A DNA stretch of 64,000 bases from Deinococcus marmoris (lineage in GTDB: Bacteria; Deinococcota; Deinococci; Deinococcales; Deinococcaceae), in NCBI RefSeq assembly GCF_001949125.1, contig NZ_MSTI01000005.1:11464-75463 (forward strand). Reading direction: 5' to 3'. Numbering within the stretch: the first letter of the stretch is position 1; the number at the start of each line of letters is the position of its first letter. The position numbers and the translations under genes are program-made. Under the pieces are notes generated by a model that did not search any database, was not told the origin of the DNA, and worked only from the letters and a program-made list of their open reading frames with translations. Shown here piece after piece: positions 17,949-27,050 of the stretch.

Positions 17949-20900
17949 GTGCTGCTGCTCTCCGAACTTGTTCCTGGTGCCTACGTTCGCGGTCTAATTG
18001 CTGAGCAGGTGGTGCAGGTGCTAAGCGTTATTCCCATCACCACCGGTATCGCCACGCTGGTCATTAAGGACGTGCAGGGCCAGCTTTCCGAACGGCTGGT
18101 GTACGCGAAAGACCTAGAAGGGTGTGAACTGGTCACTCCGCAGTCGTCATACCGTTTCGACGGCGATGCAGACAGCCTGCGTCTCGTATCTGAGGCCCTG
18201 CGGATTCAGCTCGCGCACCTCTTTGACCCCTACCTCGCGGTCCACACTTCGCAGGTTATGCCGCTGCCGCATCAGATTACGGCGGTGTACGGGGAGATGC
18301 TGACCCGCCAGCCGCTGCGCTTCCTGCTGGCCGATGACCCAGGGGCTGGGAAAACCATCATGGCGGGCCTCCTTATTAAGGAGTTGCTGGTGCGTGGCGA
18401 GTTGGAACGTTGCCTCATCGTCGCACCAGGTGGGCTGGTCGAGCAGTGGCAGGACGAACTGGCGAACAAATTTGACCTGCACTTCGACTTGCTGTCGCGT
18501 GACCGTATTGCGGCCAACCGCATCGCGGACCCCTTCGGGGAGTCGCCCTTCTGGATTGCCCGCATGGACATGCTCAGTCGGAACCCCGAATTGCAGGAGC
18601 GACTGGCAAATCATGAGTGGGATTTGATAGTGGTGGATGAGGCACACCGCATGAGCGCACAGGCGCTGGGCCGGGAAGTGAAGTACACCAAGCGCTTCCT
18701 GCTGGGCCGGGAACTCTCGCACCAGACGCGGCACTTCCTTTTGATGACCGCCACACCCCACAACGGCAAGGACGACGATTTCGCCGTATTCATGAGCCTG
18801 CTCGACGCTGACCGCTTCGAGGGGCATCACTCCGGTGGGGTGGACACCAGCGACCTGATGCGCCGCATGGTCAAGGAAGACCTTCGGCGCTTCGATGGGC
18901 GCAAGCTCTTCCCACAACGGGTGTCCGAAACAGTGGCTTATGCGCTCTCGCCGGGAGAGCAGGCCCTCTATGACGCTGTAACGGACTATGTCCGCCACCA
19001 GATGAACAGCGCTGACCGGCTCGACGAGTCCCGGAGGGTCAACGTGGGCTTCGCCTTGCAGACCTTGCAGCGCCGCCTGGCGAGTAGCCCCGAGGCAATT
19101 TACCAGTCCCTGCGCCGCCGCCGGGAGCGACTGGAGACCCGCCTGCGAGATGAGACGGCGGCTCCGATGCCCACTGCCGACGACTGGGATGACTTTGATG
19201 ACCTCGACGACGCGGAGGCCAATGAGCTGGAGCAAACGGTGGTGGACTACGCCACCAGTGCCCAGACGGTCCATGAGCTGCGCATCGAAATCGGGGCTTT
19301 GACCGAACTGGAAGCCCAGGCGCTCAGGCTGCGCAACAGCAGAGAGGACACCAAATGGCGGCAACTGGCCGACGTGTTGCAGTCGCCGCAGATGCTGCGT
19401 GCGGACGGCACCCGGCGCAAGATGATTATTTTCAGTGAGGCGCGGGACACGCTGAACTACCTGACCACCCGCATCCGCACGCTGCTGGGACAGGCTGAAG
19501 CTGTGGATGTCATTCATGGTGGCGTCAGCCGGGATGCGCGGCGGGCCATCGTGGAACGCTTCAATTACGGTTCGGACCTGAAAGTCCTGATTGCCAACGA
19601 CGCGGCGGGCGAGGGACTGAACCTCCAGACCGCCAACCTGATGGTCAACTATGACCTGCCCTGGAACCCCAACCGGCTGGAACAGCGCTTTGGGCGTATT
19701 CACCGAATTGGGCAGGAGGAGGTCTGTTTCCTGTGGAACCTGCTGGCGCAGGGGACCAGGGAGGGAGACGTGTACGCCGCCCTGCTGCATAAGCTGGAAA
19801 ACCAGTCGCGCACGCTGGGCGGGCAGGTATTCGATGTGCTGGGTCAACTCTTCGAGGGTCAGCCCCTCCGTGACCTGCTGATGAAGGCAGTGCTGTACGG
19901 TGACCGCCCTGAAGTCAGGGCCGAACTACATCAGGCAGTGGAGGGTGCCGTGGATGCGGAGTCGCTGCGAAAGCTGCTGGAGGCCAGGGCGCTGGGACAC
20001 ACTCGTATGGATACTAGCGAGGTGGGCCGTATTCGCGACGACATGGAACGCGCCGAAGCCCGCAAGCTCCAGCCGCACTTCATCCAGGCGTTCTTCATCA
20101 GCGCTTTTCAGGAACTGGGCGGCAGTCTGACCCCCAGAGAGGCAGGGCGCTTCGAGCTGCGCAATGTTCCAGCACGCATTCGCGAAAAAGCCAGGGAGCT
20201 TCATCCAGGGCAATCAGTGAACCGGCAGTACTCGCGCGTCACCTTTGACAAGCACTTGGTCCGCAGCACCCAGCCCGAAGCGGCCTTCATCTGCCCTGGA
20301 CATCCTCTGCTGGATGCGGTCATCGCCCTGACCCTGCATCAGAACCGGGCCGTGTTGAAGCGAGGCAGCGTGTTGATTGACCCATTGAACCGCACGGCCA
20401 CTCCACGCCTGCTCGCCTACGTGCAGCATGAAGTGCGCGACAGTCGGCCCAGCCGGGGACAGAACCACACCGTCATCAGCCGCAGGTTGCAGTTCGTCGA
20501 ATTGGGGGCGGACGGACAGGCTCAGGACGCTGGACTGGCCCCACACCTGGAATACCGCTCACCCCGGCCAGAGGAACTGCCCTTGCTCCCACCGCTGATG
20601 CGTCAGCCCTGGCTGGAGGGCGATGTGGAGGCCCTGGTGCGCGCTTACGCCGCAACACGACTTGCTCCGCAGCATGTTCAGGAGATAAAAGAAACGCGCC
20701 TGGAATACATCGGCAAGGTGGAGCGGGAGGTGCGCTCACGCCTGACCCGCGAGATGAATTACTGGGATGGGCGGGCCAGTGAACTGAGGGCGCAGGAGCG
20801 TGACGGCAAGACGCCGCGCGTGAACAGCCAGAAGGCCAGCGAGCGGGCCACTGACCTGGCCGAACGCTTGGACCGCCGAATTAACGAGCTGAACCGCGAA

Positions 20901-21389
20901 CGCACCATCAGCGCGGGGGTTCCCGAAGTCCTGGGCGTGGCCCTGGTCATTCCGCAAGCCCTACTTATCTCAGACACGCGCACAGCACACAGTCCTGACC
21001 CAGTGGCACGCGCCGCCGTGGAGAGGGCTGCGATGGAGGCCGTCACGCAGGCTGAAGTGCGGCTGGGACGGGTTCCCCGAGATGTCAGTGCCCAGCGCGG
21101 CCTGGGGTATGACATCGAGAGTAAAGACCCGGCCACCGGCAGGCTGTACTTCATCGAAGTTAAAGGGCGCTGGCAGGGGGCGGACACGGTGACGCTCACC
21201 CGCAACGAGATTCTAGCGAGCCGCAACGCACCGGAGCAGTTCCGGCTGGCTCTGGTGGAGGTCACGCCGAGTGGCCCCAGCGAACCGCGCTACCTCAGCC
21301 AGTGCCAGTTCAAGGAACCCAGCTTCGCTGAGGTGGCGGCCACGTTCCATCTCGGAGAACTGCTCGGAGTAGCGCACAGAGCGCACTGA
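17949..21389 (+). CDS. SNF2/DEAH helicase with C-terminal DUF3883-like domain
   Basis: 1146 aa, GTG start, probably leaderless. Two RecA-like domains: motif I DDPGAGKTIMAG (K135), motif II DEAH (230-233), motif III MTATPHNG, and C-terminal motifs (KMIIFSEARDTL, VIHGGVSR, ANDAAGEGLNLQ, QRFGRIHRIGQ). A long helical middle follows. The last 110 residues (GLGYDIESKD, YFIEVKGRWQGA) match the DUF3883 type, with a D...E-x-K arrangement like a nuclease fold. Helicases of this form occur beside DUF1156 methyltransferases and DUF499 ATPases in anti-phage gene sets; both partners lie downstream here. Likely translocates on DNA to act on unmodified invading DNA (inference). Confidence 0.9.
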   Translation: MLLLSELVPGAYVRGLIAEQVVQVLSVIPITTGIATLVIKDVQGQLSERLVYAKDLEGCELVTPQSSYRFDGDADSLRLVSEALRIQLAHLFDPYLAVHTSQVMPLPHQITAVYGEMLTRQPLRFLLADDPGAGKTIMAGLLIKELLVRGELERCLIVAPGGLVEQWQDELANKFDLHFDLLSRDRIAANRIADPFGESPFWIARMDMLSRNPELQERLANHEWDLIVVDEAHRMSAQALGREVKYTKRFLLGRELSHQTRHFLLMTATPHNGKDDDFAVFMSLLDADRFEGHHSGGVDTSDLMRRMVKEDLRRFDGRKLFPQRVSETVAYALSPGEQALYDAVTDYVRHQMNSADRLDESRRVNVGFALQTLQRRLASSPEAIYQSLRRRRERLETRLRDETAAPMPTADDWDDFDDLDDAEANELEQTVVDYATSAQTVHELRIEIGALTELEAQALRLRNSREDTKWRQLADVLQSPQMLRADGTRRKMIIFSEARDTLNYLTTRIRTLLGQAEAVDVIHGGVSRDARRAIVERFNYGSDLKVLIANDAAGEGLNLQTANLMVNYDLPWNPNRLEQRFGRIHRIGQEEVCFLWNLLAQGTREGDVYAALLHKLENQSRTLGGQVFDVLGQLFEGQPLRDLLMKAVLYGDRPEVRAELHQAVEGAVDAESLRKLLEARALGHTRMDTSEVGRIRDDMERAEARKLQPHFIQAFFISAFQELGGSLTPREAGRFELRNVPARIREKARELHPGQSVNRQYSRVTFDKHLVRSTQPEAAFICPGHPLLDAVIALTLHQNRAVLKRGSVLIDPLNRTATPRLLAYVQHEVRDSRPSRGQNHTVISRRLQFVELGADGQAQDAGLAPHLEYRSPRPEELPLLPPLMRQPWLEGDVEALVRAYAATRLAPQHVQEIKETRLEYIGKVEREVRSRLTREMNYWDGRASELRAQERDGKTPRVNSQKASERATDLAERLDRRINELNRERTISAGVPEVLGVALVIPQALLISDTRTAHSPDPVARAAVERAAMEAVTQAEVRLGRVPRDVSAQRGLGYDIESKDPATGRLYFIEVKGRWQGADTVTLTRNEILASRNAPEQFRLALVEVTPSGPSEPRYLSQCQFKEPSFAEVAATFHLGELLGVAHRAH

Positions 21390-21463
21390 ATAACTGGCCT
21401 GGATATTCGTATCAAGCGGCTTATTCTGGCTTCAGAATATGGGGTAAAAGACGAATAAGCTGT

Positions 21464-22429
21464 TCAGAGAGTGCGCCGGGTCTCTGCTACCACCTGTTTG
21501 GACGCCGCAGTGGCCGTAATGTCAGCGTCAATGATAGGGACGCTCAGCAGTTCTGTCAGGGTTTTGACGAGCGTGGCTGCCATGAAAAAATTGTTTTCTC
21601 TAACTGCGCCACCTAATTCGGCTTCATCTGCCTCGCACTGGGCTAGTGCACTGCGCACTCGCACCACCATCTGCTTGATGAGGTCACCGACTTCCTGCAT
21701 GCGACTCTCGATACCGGTCAAGCCCACTTGCGCCACATGCACCTTGACGCAGTATTCCTGGACATCTGCTGAGTATTTGGTTGCGGCAGTGAGGGCCTCT
21801 TGACCCTTCTTGGCAGCAATGAATGTTCCTGCCAGAGCCGCTGGTGCCGCGAAGAGACCAGTGGCGACAATGGCTCCCAGCGCCATGCCTCCACCACCAG
21901 CCGCCAGTGTTCCACCGCCTAGCCACGCCAGAGCAGCGCTGTTGGCCGCAGCGCCGCTAAGCCCAGTGATGGCTGCTCCGGTACTGGCTGCTCCGAACGC
22001 AGTCACAGCAGATGAGACTCCCATGCCAGTTGCCATTCCAGCCACGGCAACCTGAGTTACGCCTTTTACGACATCCTGCCCCTGAATCCCAAGGCTGAAC
22101 TTAAGTTCTTCCAGCTTTTCCGGGGTGATATTGAGCTTCAGTGCAAAATCTTTATCGGAAATGTTAACGTTCTTCTTCTGTCGCTTCCAGAGTTCCACGA
22201 ACCGCTTAACGGTGCCGTCCATTACAGCATGCTTCTGTTCTTCCAACTCCAGGCTTGCCTGGCGCACACGCTCCATGTGCTCAGCAAACCTGTTTTGTGC
22301 TGCGGTACGAGCAACTTCTGCCTTCTCGTGGGTGGACTTGGCATCACTGAAAGCCATTCCGGCATCCGCACCTTTCTTGATTGCTCCAACCGCCATAACG
22401 CCAACGACCCAAATTAGTGGAAAAGGCAT
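21464..22429 (-). CDS. glycine-rich hydrophobic, pore-like protein of embedded pair
   Basis: 321 aa, unrecognised. N-terminal membrane segment (about 3-17), a charged coiled-coil region (30-70), then an 85-residue Gly/Ala-rich hydrophobic stretch (about 120-205; GLSGAAANSAALAWLGGG, LAAGGGGMALGAIVATGLF), then a helical C-terminal half. Such glycine-zipper stretches flanked by helices suggest membrane insertion or pore formation (inference). AAGGAG lies 6 nt before the ATG. It follows 22439-23176 by 9 nt on the same strand, and the pair runs opposite to the helicase and methyltransferase between which it sits, so it may be an inserted effector module. Confidence 0.7.
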   Translation of the reverse strand: MPFPLIWVVGVMAVGAIKKGADAGMAFSDAKSTHEKAEVARTAAQNRFAEHMERVRQASLELEEQKHAVMDGTVKRFVELWKRQKKNVNISDKDFALKLNITPEKLEELKFSLGIQGQDVVKGVTQVAVAGMATGMGVSSAVTAFGAASTGAAITGLSGAAANSAALAWLGGGTLAAGGGGMALGAIVATGLFAAPAALAGTFIAAKKGQEALTAATKYSADVQEYCVKVHVAQVGLTGIESRMQEVGDLIKQMVVRVRSALAQCEADEAELGGAVRENNFFMAATLVKTLTELLSVPIIDADITATAASKQVVAETRRTL

Positions 22430-22438
22430 ATATCTCCT

Positions 22439-23176
22439 TTAAAGCTCAAGTACGAAATCGGGATTATCGAGGTTCGCCTTAAAAGTGGCCAGGTCTTTAA
22501 AAGGGCTTGACTTGGCGAGGTCAAGGATGCCGCCCAGAAGGAGCTGCATCTCTGCCAAATTGGCCTGAGCCTGTGCTGTATCCAAGCGCGCGAACATTTC
22601 TCGAAAATTAGACCGGCGTTCGTCGAAGGTCTTTTCCAGGTAAAGCTCTAGCGTGGCGCGTACAGTCTCGATTTCAGCGATGCGGGCGTCTTTTCGGGCT
22701 GTGATGTCGTGTCTGGCGGTGGTTTCACGCTGCACAGTTTCCACGTAGTCCATGGCAAAATCGCCAACCGTCTTTGTAGCTTGTAGACCTGCCTGCACAT
22801 ACATCGTGCCCGGCGCAAGTCCACCTGCTAAACGCGAGCCGATAGCTGAAATTGCAGGGCCACTCACGGCGGCAAAGGAAACTCCATGAGATGGCATAGG
22901 CCCAACGTACTGGGACGGCCCACCCGTTGGCATATCCGCACTGGGTGCAGAAGCATTTTGCTTTGGCCCTGTGGTGGTTCCCGTGGCTGTTGAGCCTTTC
23001 TGAAACTGATTCATGACGGCCTCGGCGGCCATCTTCTTGCCCTGCGCCACTGCCCCGTCCAGCGTGCCTGATTCCATCAGACGGTCAGCCAAGGGGCGGA
23101 CGAAAGTGATAAGAGCGCCGAGCTGTTGATAGAGCTGTTCAGCGTCCATCCTGCCTGATGGAGTTGCACTGGTCAT
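22439..23176 (-). CDS. partner protein of embedded pair
   Basis: 245 aa, unrecognised. N-terminal helical region (10-55), a Thr/Gly/Pro-rich linker (57-100), a small hydrophobic segment (about 100-130; GPAISAIGSRLAGGLAPG) and a long C-terminal coiled coil (about 140-220; ARKDARIAEIETVRATLELY). GGAGGAG precedes the ATG by 7 nt. It is the first gene of a two-gene operon with 21464-22429 and likely interacts with its product (inference from linkage). It ends FVLEL, a hydrophobic tail. Confidence 0.65.
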   Translation of the reverse strand: MTSATPSGRMDAEQLYQQLGALITFVRPLADRLMESGTLDGAVAQGKKMAAEAVMNQFQKGSTATGTTTGPKQNASAPSADMPTGGPSQYVGPMPSHGVSFAAVSGPAISAIGSRLAGGLAPGTMYVQAGLQATKTVGDFAMDYVETVQRETTARHDITARKDARIAEIETVRATLELYLEKTFDERRSNFREMFARLDTAQAQANLAEMQLLLGGILDLAKSSPFKDLATFKANLDNPDFVLEL

Positions 23177-23348
23177 GGGTTTCTCCTCCGAGAACGGGTC
23201 AATTCTTAAGAACCGTTGACGAAGTAAACCGAAGAAGCTATAGCAGGTTTGTCACAGTGGGACACACGAAAGACCTTGATGCTCCAATAGGATAGTGAGT
23301 GGGATACGGAAGATTCTCATTGACTACTAATTTATTCTGACCCACACT

Positions 23349-23381
23349 ATGACTTCACGCAGGAACCCACAACCCCGATGA
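23349..23381 (+). CDS. 10-codon upstream ORF of the methyltransferase
   Basis: Encodes MTSRRNPQPR and stops in a TGA overlapping the methyltransferase ATG (ATGA). The methyltransferase itself has no nearby SD, so translational coupling is plausible. Arg/Pro-rich codons could make it sensitive to translation rate. Low confidence as a real peptide. Confidence 0.3.
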   Translation: MTSRRNPQPR

Positions 23382-26272
23382 CCGCAGCCTCTGCTCCACG
23401 CCGGAAACTCATTGAGGTGGCCCTGCCACTGGAGGCCATCAACGCTGCCTCGGCCCGTGAGAAGAGCATTCGCCACGGCCACCCCAGTACCTTGCATCTC
23501 TGGTGGGCGCGCCGCCCGCTGGCAACAGCACGCGCCATTCTGTTCGCGCAACTGGTGGATGACCCGAACCATGAGGCCGCACCACCTGAGTTTGTGGAGG
23601 CATGCCAGAACCTTGTGGTCCTGACTGGGCGGCAGGAGGTCAAGGACAAGAGCGGGAAAATCACCACCAAGGCGCGTATTCCAGGCGTCAAAGGCACCTT
23701 CGCCACCGCCGAGGACACCCCGCGTAATCGGCTGTTCGATTTTATTGCCGAGCTGGTGGAGTGGGAGAACACCACCAACGAGATGGTGATGAAGCAGGCC
23801 CACGCCCTGATTCTGCTGAGTACCGACGGCAACCCACCCCCCGTTCTAGACCCCTTTTCCGGTGGCTGCACCATCCCGCTGGAAGCGCAGCGGCTGGGGC
23901 TGGAAGCGCACGGCAGTGACCTGAACCCGGTGGCGGTCATGATTGGCAAGGCCAGCATCGAGATTCCGCCGCGTTTCGCGGGCCGTCCACCTGTCCATCC
24001 GCAGACAAAAGCCATCAGTGGCGGCACGTACAAGGGCGCGCAGGGGCTGGCCGAGGATGTCCGCTATTACGGCCAGTGGATGAAGGAGCAGGCCGAGGCC
24101 CGCATAGGTCACCTGTACCCCAAGGCCAAGCTGCCGGGTGGGGGTGAGGCCACCGTCATCGCATGGTTGTGGGCCAGAACAGTGAAATGTCCCAACCCGG
24201 TTTGCGGCGCGAACATGCCGCTTGCCAGCAGCTTTGAACTCAGCACCAAAGTGGGCAAACGTGCCTGGGTAGAGCCGCAGGTAGACCGCAGCGTTTCGCC
24301 GCCAAAAGTCAGTTTCCAGATTGGCGGCCCGACTGGAACGCCACCAGAGTCGCCCAAAACTGGACGCGGCGCAAACTTCCGTTGTGTTGCGTGTGGAACT
24401 GCCGTGGACGATAAGCACATCAAGGCCGAGGGCAAGGCGGGACGTATGGGAGCACAATTGATGGCGACAGTGGCCGAGGGTGAAAGAAAACGGATTTACC
24501 TAGCCCCGACAGAAGAGATGGAGGAGGTTGCCAGAGTGTCTGAGCCAGCCTGGAAGCCTGACCAGCCCATGCCTGAGAATCCCCGCTGGTTCTCACCGCC
24601 CGATTATGGAATGCCGCTTTACTCGGACATTTTCACCAACCGCCAGCTCACCGCCCTGACCACCTTCTCTGATTTGGTGGCCGAGGCCCGCGAACGCGTG
24701 AAGGCCGATGCCCTGACCGCAGCTATGGAAGAAGGCCAGTTTCTGCGTGACGGTGGAACTGGAGCGCAGGCTTATGCGGAAGCGGTTGGGGTATATCTTG
24801 GGTTTGCAGTAGATAAAGGTGCCGACAATTGGTCCGAAATTACGAGCTGGCGCAATTCCGTAGGCTCAACTCGGACAACTTTCTCTCGTCAAGCTCTACC
24901 AATGGTCTGGGATTCTGCTGAAGCCAATCCCTTTGGCACGGCTGGCGGCAGTTGGATAGATACATGCGTTGATTTTATTCAAAAGGGTTTGGAGGCTATG
25001 CCCTACAGGGGAGTACCAGGCTCAGAGCGTCAGTTAGATGCTGCTTCCTTCCTCGTCCCGGAGGGGGCAATAATTTCCACTGACCCGCCGTATTACGACA
25101 ACATTGGGTATGCTGACCTCTCCGACTTTTTTTATGTTTGGATGCGGCGCTCCCTGAAATCCACGTACCCAGATTTATTCGGCGGCATTTTGGTCCCCAA
25201 AGCGGAGGAGTTAGTGGCGACGCCCTACCGTCACGGCGGTAAGAATAACGCGGAGAAGTTCTTCCTTGAGGGCATGACCCAAGCTATATCTAATATGGCG
25301 GCACGCGGAAATCAAAAATATCCAGCGGCGATTTATTATGCCTTCAAGCAGTCGGAGACAGATGGAGGCGGTGTTAGCAGCACTGGATGGGCGACTTTCC
25401 TTGAAGCAGTTATTGAGGCAGGTTATTCAATCAACGGCACTTGGCCTGTACGAAGTGAGAAAGAAGGCCGCATGGTTAGCAATGGAACCAACGCCCTCGC
25501 CTCCTCCATCGTTATGGTGTGTCGTCCTCGTCTGGCCGACGCACCTATGACCACCCGTGCCGACTTCCTGCGTGAACTGCGCCGCTCCCTCCCCGATGCC
25601 CTGCAAGCCCTGACTGCCAGCAACATAGCCCCGGTGGACATGGCGCAGGCTAGCATTGGCCCCGGTATGGCGGTGTTCAGCAAGTACGCGCAGGTGCTGG
25701 AATCGGACGGCTCGCGAATGCCGGTGCGAGTGGCGCTGCAACTGATTAACGCAGCGCTGGACGAGTTCTTTTCTGAACAGGAAGGCCATCTGGACGAGGA
25801 CACCCGCTTTGCCGTGACCTGGTTTGAAAGCCACGGCACCGAGGAAGCCGCGTATGGCGACGCCGAAACACTGGCAACGGCGCGTGGCGTGAGCGTGGCC
25901 GGGGTGCAGGAAGCGGGCCTGATTGTGGCGAGGGCCGGAAAAGTGCGGCTGCGGACGCGCGATGAGTTACCCCAGGACTGGACCCCCCAGACCGACAAGC
26001 GCCCGACAGCCTGGGAAGCGGTGCAACATCTGGCGCGGATTAACGCCAAGGACGGTGCAGACGCGGCGGGCGTGCTGATGGCCCAGTTGGGTGAGCTGGC
26101 CGATAGCGCGCGTCAACTAGCCTACCGTCTGTACGGCATCTGTGAACGGAAGGGCTGGAGTGCCGAGGGCCAGGTCTACAACGCTCTGGTGGCAAGCTGG
26201 ACGGAAGCAGCAGAGGCGGCGGCGCGGGTGGACAAGCAACCCACAAACACGCAGCCAGGGCTGTTTGACTGA
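23378..26272 (+). CDS. DUF1156 adenine-specific DNA methyltransferase with Zn ribbon
   Basis: 964 aa, COG1743 type. N-terminal DUF1156 (RKLIEVALPLEAINAAS, SIRHGHPSTLHLWWARRPL), SAM-binding loop LDPFSGG (158-163), a zinc ribbon (C271, C276, C336, C339) and catalytic motif DPPY (569-572) followed by YADLSDFFYVWMRR. DPPY indicates amino-methylation (N6-adenine or N4-cytosine). It probably marks host DNA so the helicase/ATPase partners spare it. The stop overlaps the next start (TGATG). The segment about 24.8-25.45 kb, including the catalytic motif, is visibly richer in A/T codons than the rest, suggesting mosaic origin. Confidence 0.93.
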   Translation: MTAASAPRRKLIEVALPLEAINAASAREKSIRHGHPSTLHLWWARRPLATARAILFAQLVDDPNHEAAPPEFVEACQNLVVLTGRQEVKDKSGKITTKARIPGVKGTFATAEDTPRNRLFDFIAELVEWENTTNEMVMKQAHALILLSTDGNPPPVLDPFSGGCTIPLEAQRLGLEAHGSDLNPVAVMIGKASIEIPPRFAGRPPVHPQTKAISGGTYKGAQGLAEDVRYYGQWMKEQAEARIGHLYPKAKLPGGGEATVIAWLWARTVKCPNPVCGANMPLASSFELSTKVGKRAWVEPQVDRSVSPPKVSFQIGGPTGTPPESPKTGRGANFRCVACGTAVDDKHIKAEGKAGRMGAQLMATVAEGERKRIYLAPTEEMEEVARVSEPAWKPDQPMPENPRWFSPPDYGMPLYSDIFTNRQLTALTTFSDLVAEARERVKADALTAAMEEGQFLRDGGTGAQAYAEAVGVYLGFAVDKGADNWSEITSWRNSVGSTRTTFSRQALPMVWDSAEANPFGTAGGSWIDTCVDFIQKGLEAMPYRGVPGSERQLDAASFLVPEGAIISTDPPYYDNIGYADLSDFFYVWMRRSLKSTYPDLFGGILVPKAEELVATPYRHGGKNNAEKFFLEGMTQAISNMAARGNQKYPAAIYYAFKQSETDGGGVSSTGWATFLEAVIEAGYSINGTWPVRSEKEGRMVSNGTNALASSIVMVCRPRLADAPMTTRADFLRELRRSLPDALQALTASNIAPVDMAQASIGPGMAVFSKYAQVLESDGSRMPVRVALQLINAALDEFFSEQEGHLDEDTRFAVTWFESHGTEEAAYGDAETLATARGVSVAGVQEAGLIVARAGKVRLRTRDELPQDWTPQTDKRPTAWEAVQHLARINAKDGADAAGVLMAQLGELADSARQLAYRLYGICERKGWSAEGQVYNALVASWTEAAEAAARVDKQPTNTQPGLFD

Positions 26273-26811
26273 TGGACGTGGACCCTCTGCGGCTTCATCT
26301 GCGGGTTCTACAACTGCTGGACGAATTGCACCGCATCGGTTTTGAGCAGTTTCGGTTCGCGCGAAGTTATGAGGGTCAGCGTGTCCGTCTTCAGCTTTAT
26401 CCGGCCAGCCTGAGCCGCAGTGGTGAGGGCATTCAGTGGGATATTGCTCAGCAATTCACGTTCTCCCACACTGAACTTTACCTGTGGGGCATGTCCTGTG
26501 CTGAGCGGGGTCTTGAAGAGAAATGGGCGGGTCTGCTTGAGGGCGAACTTGCTTCCAAGCATCTGGTAGGGCTGTGGGTTCTGGACTTCGCTGATTTTTC
26601 ACGGCTCGCGTATGGCCCTGACCACACGTACCGGGAGTGGTTTCGGACCCTGCGTCCTCTCTTGCAGCAAGGCTACCTACCAATGACCTGGGAAGAAGAC
26701 TCTTACGGCACCACCCCGAACTATGACCGCCATATGGTCATGCAGAATGCCAGCGGCAGAACAGAGCTGTTCCCTCGCTCCCCAGTCAATCCATTTATTG
26801 CTGAGATTTGA
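26272..26811 (+). CDS. small accessory protein between methyltransferase and ATPase
   Basis: 179 aa, not recognised. The ATG overlaps the methyltransferase stop (TGATG), so production is coupled to it. Mixed alpha/beta, Trp/Tyr/Phe-rich, no membrane segment or catalytic motif seen. Its fixed place inside the helicase-methyltransferase-ATPase block suggests a system-specific accessory or adaptor, comparable in position to the small DUF genes of related defence loci; identity with DUF3780 could not be established. A 239-nt gap follows with only a TANNNT box (27037-27042) before the ATPase. Confidence 0.7.
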   Translation: MDVDPLRLHLRVLQLLDELHRIGFEQFRFARSYEGQRVRLQLYPASLSRSGEGIQWDIAQQFTFSHTELYLWGMSCAERGLEEKWAGLLEGELASKHLVGLWVLDFADFSRLAYGPDHTYREWFRTLRPLLQQGYLPMTWEEDSYGTTPNYDRHMVMQNASGRTELFPRSPVNPFIAEI

Positions 26812-27050
26812 CCGATGCAGCTCAGGCTGGGTTGGGTCCGCCCAGTGCTGGAGTAGCGGTCAGGTGCTGGTGACGAGAGGCATCATCGGGGGACGGACAA
26901 AGACCAGCAGCCCTCTACAGGTTAGAGCTGGGGCGCACCAGTGCGGACCCCGATGGGAGGAAGCGTGACTGGAATCTGGGGGGCTGCTGAGCAGACGTGT
27001 CGCTTGTCTGTGACTACCTTGTCACTGCGGAACCGTTAGCCTGTGCGCAT

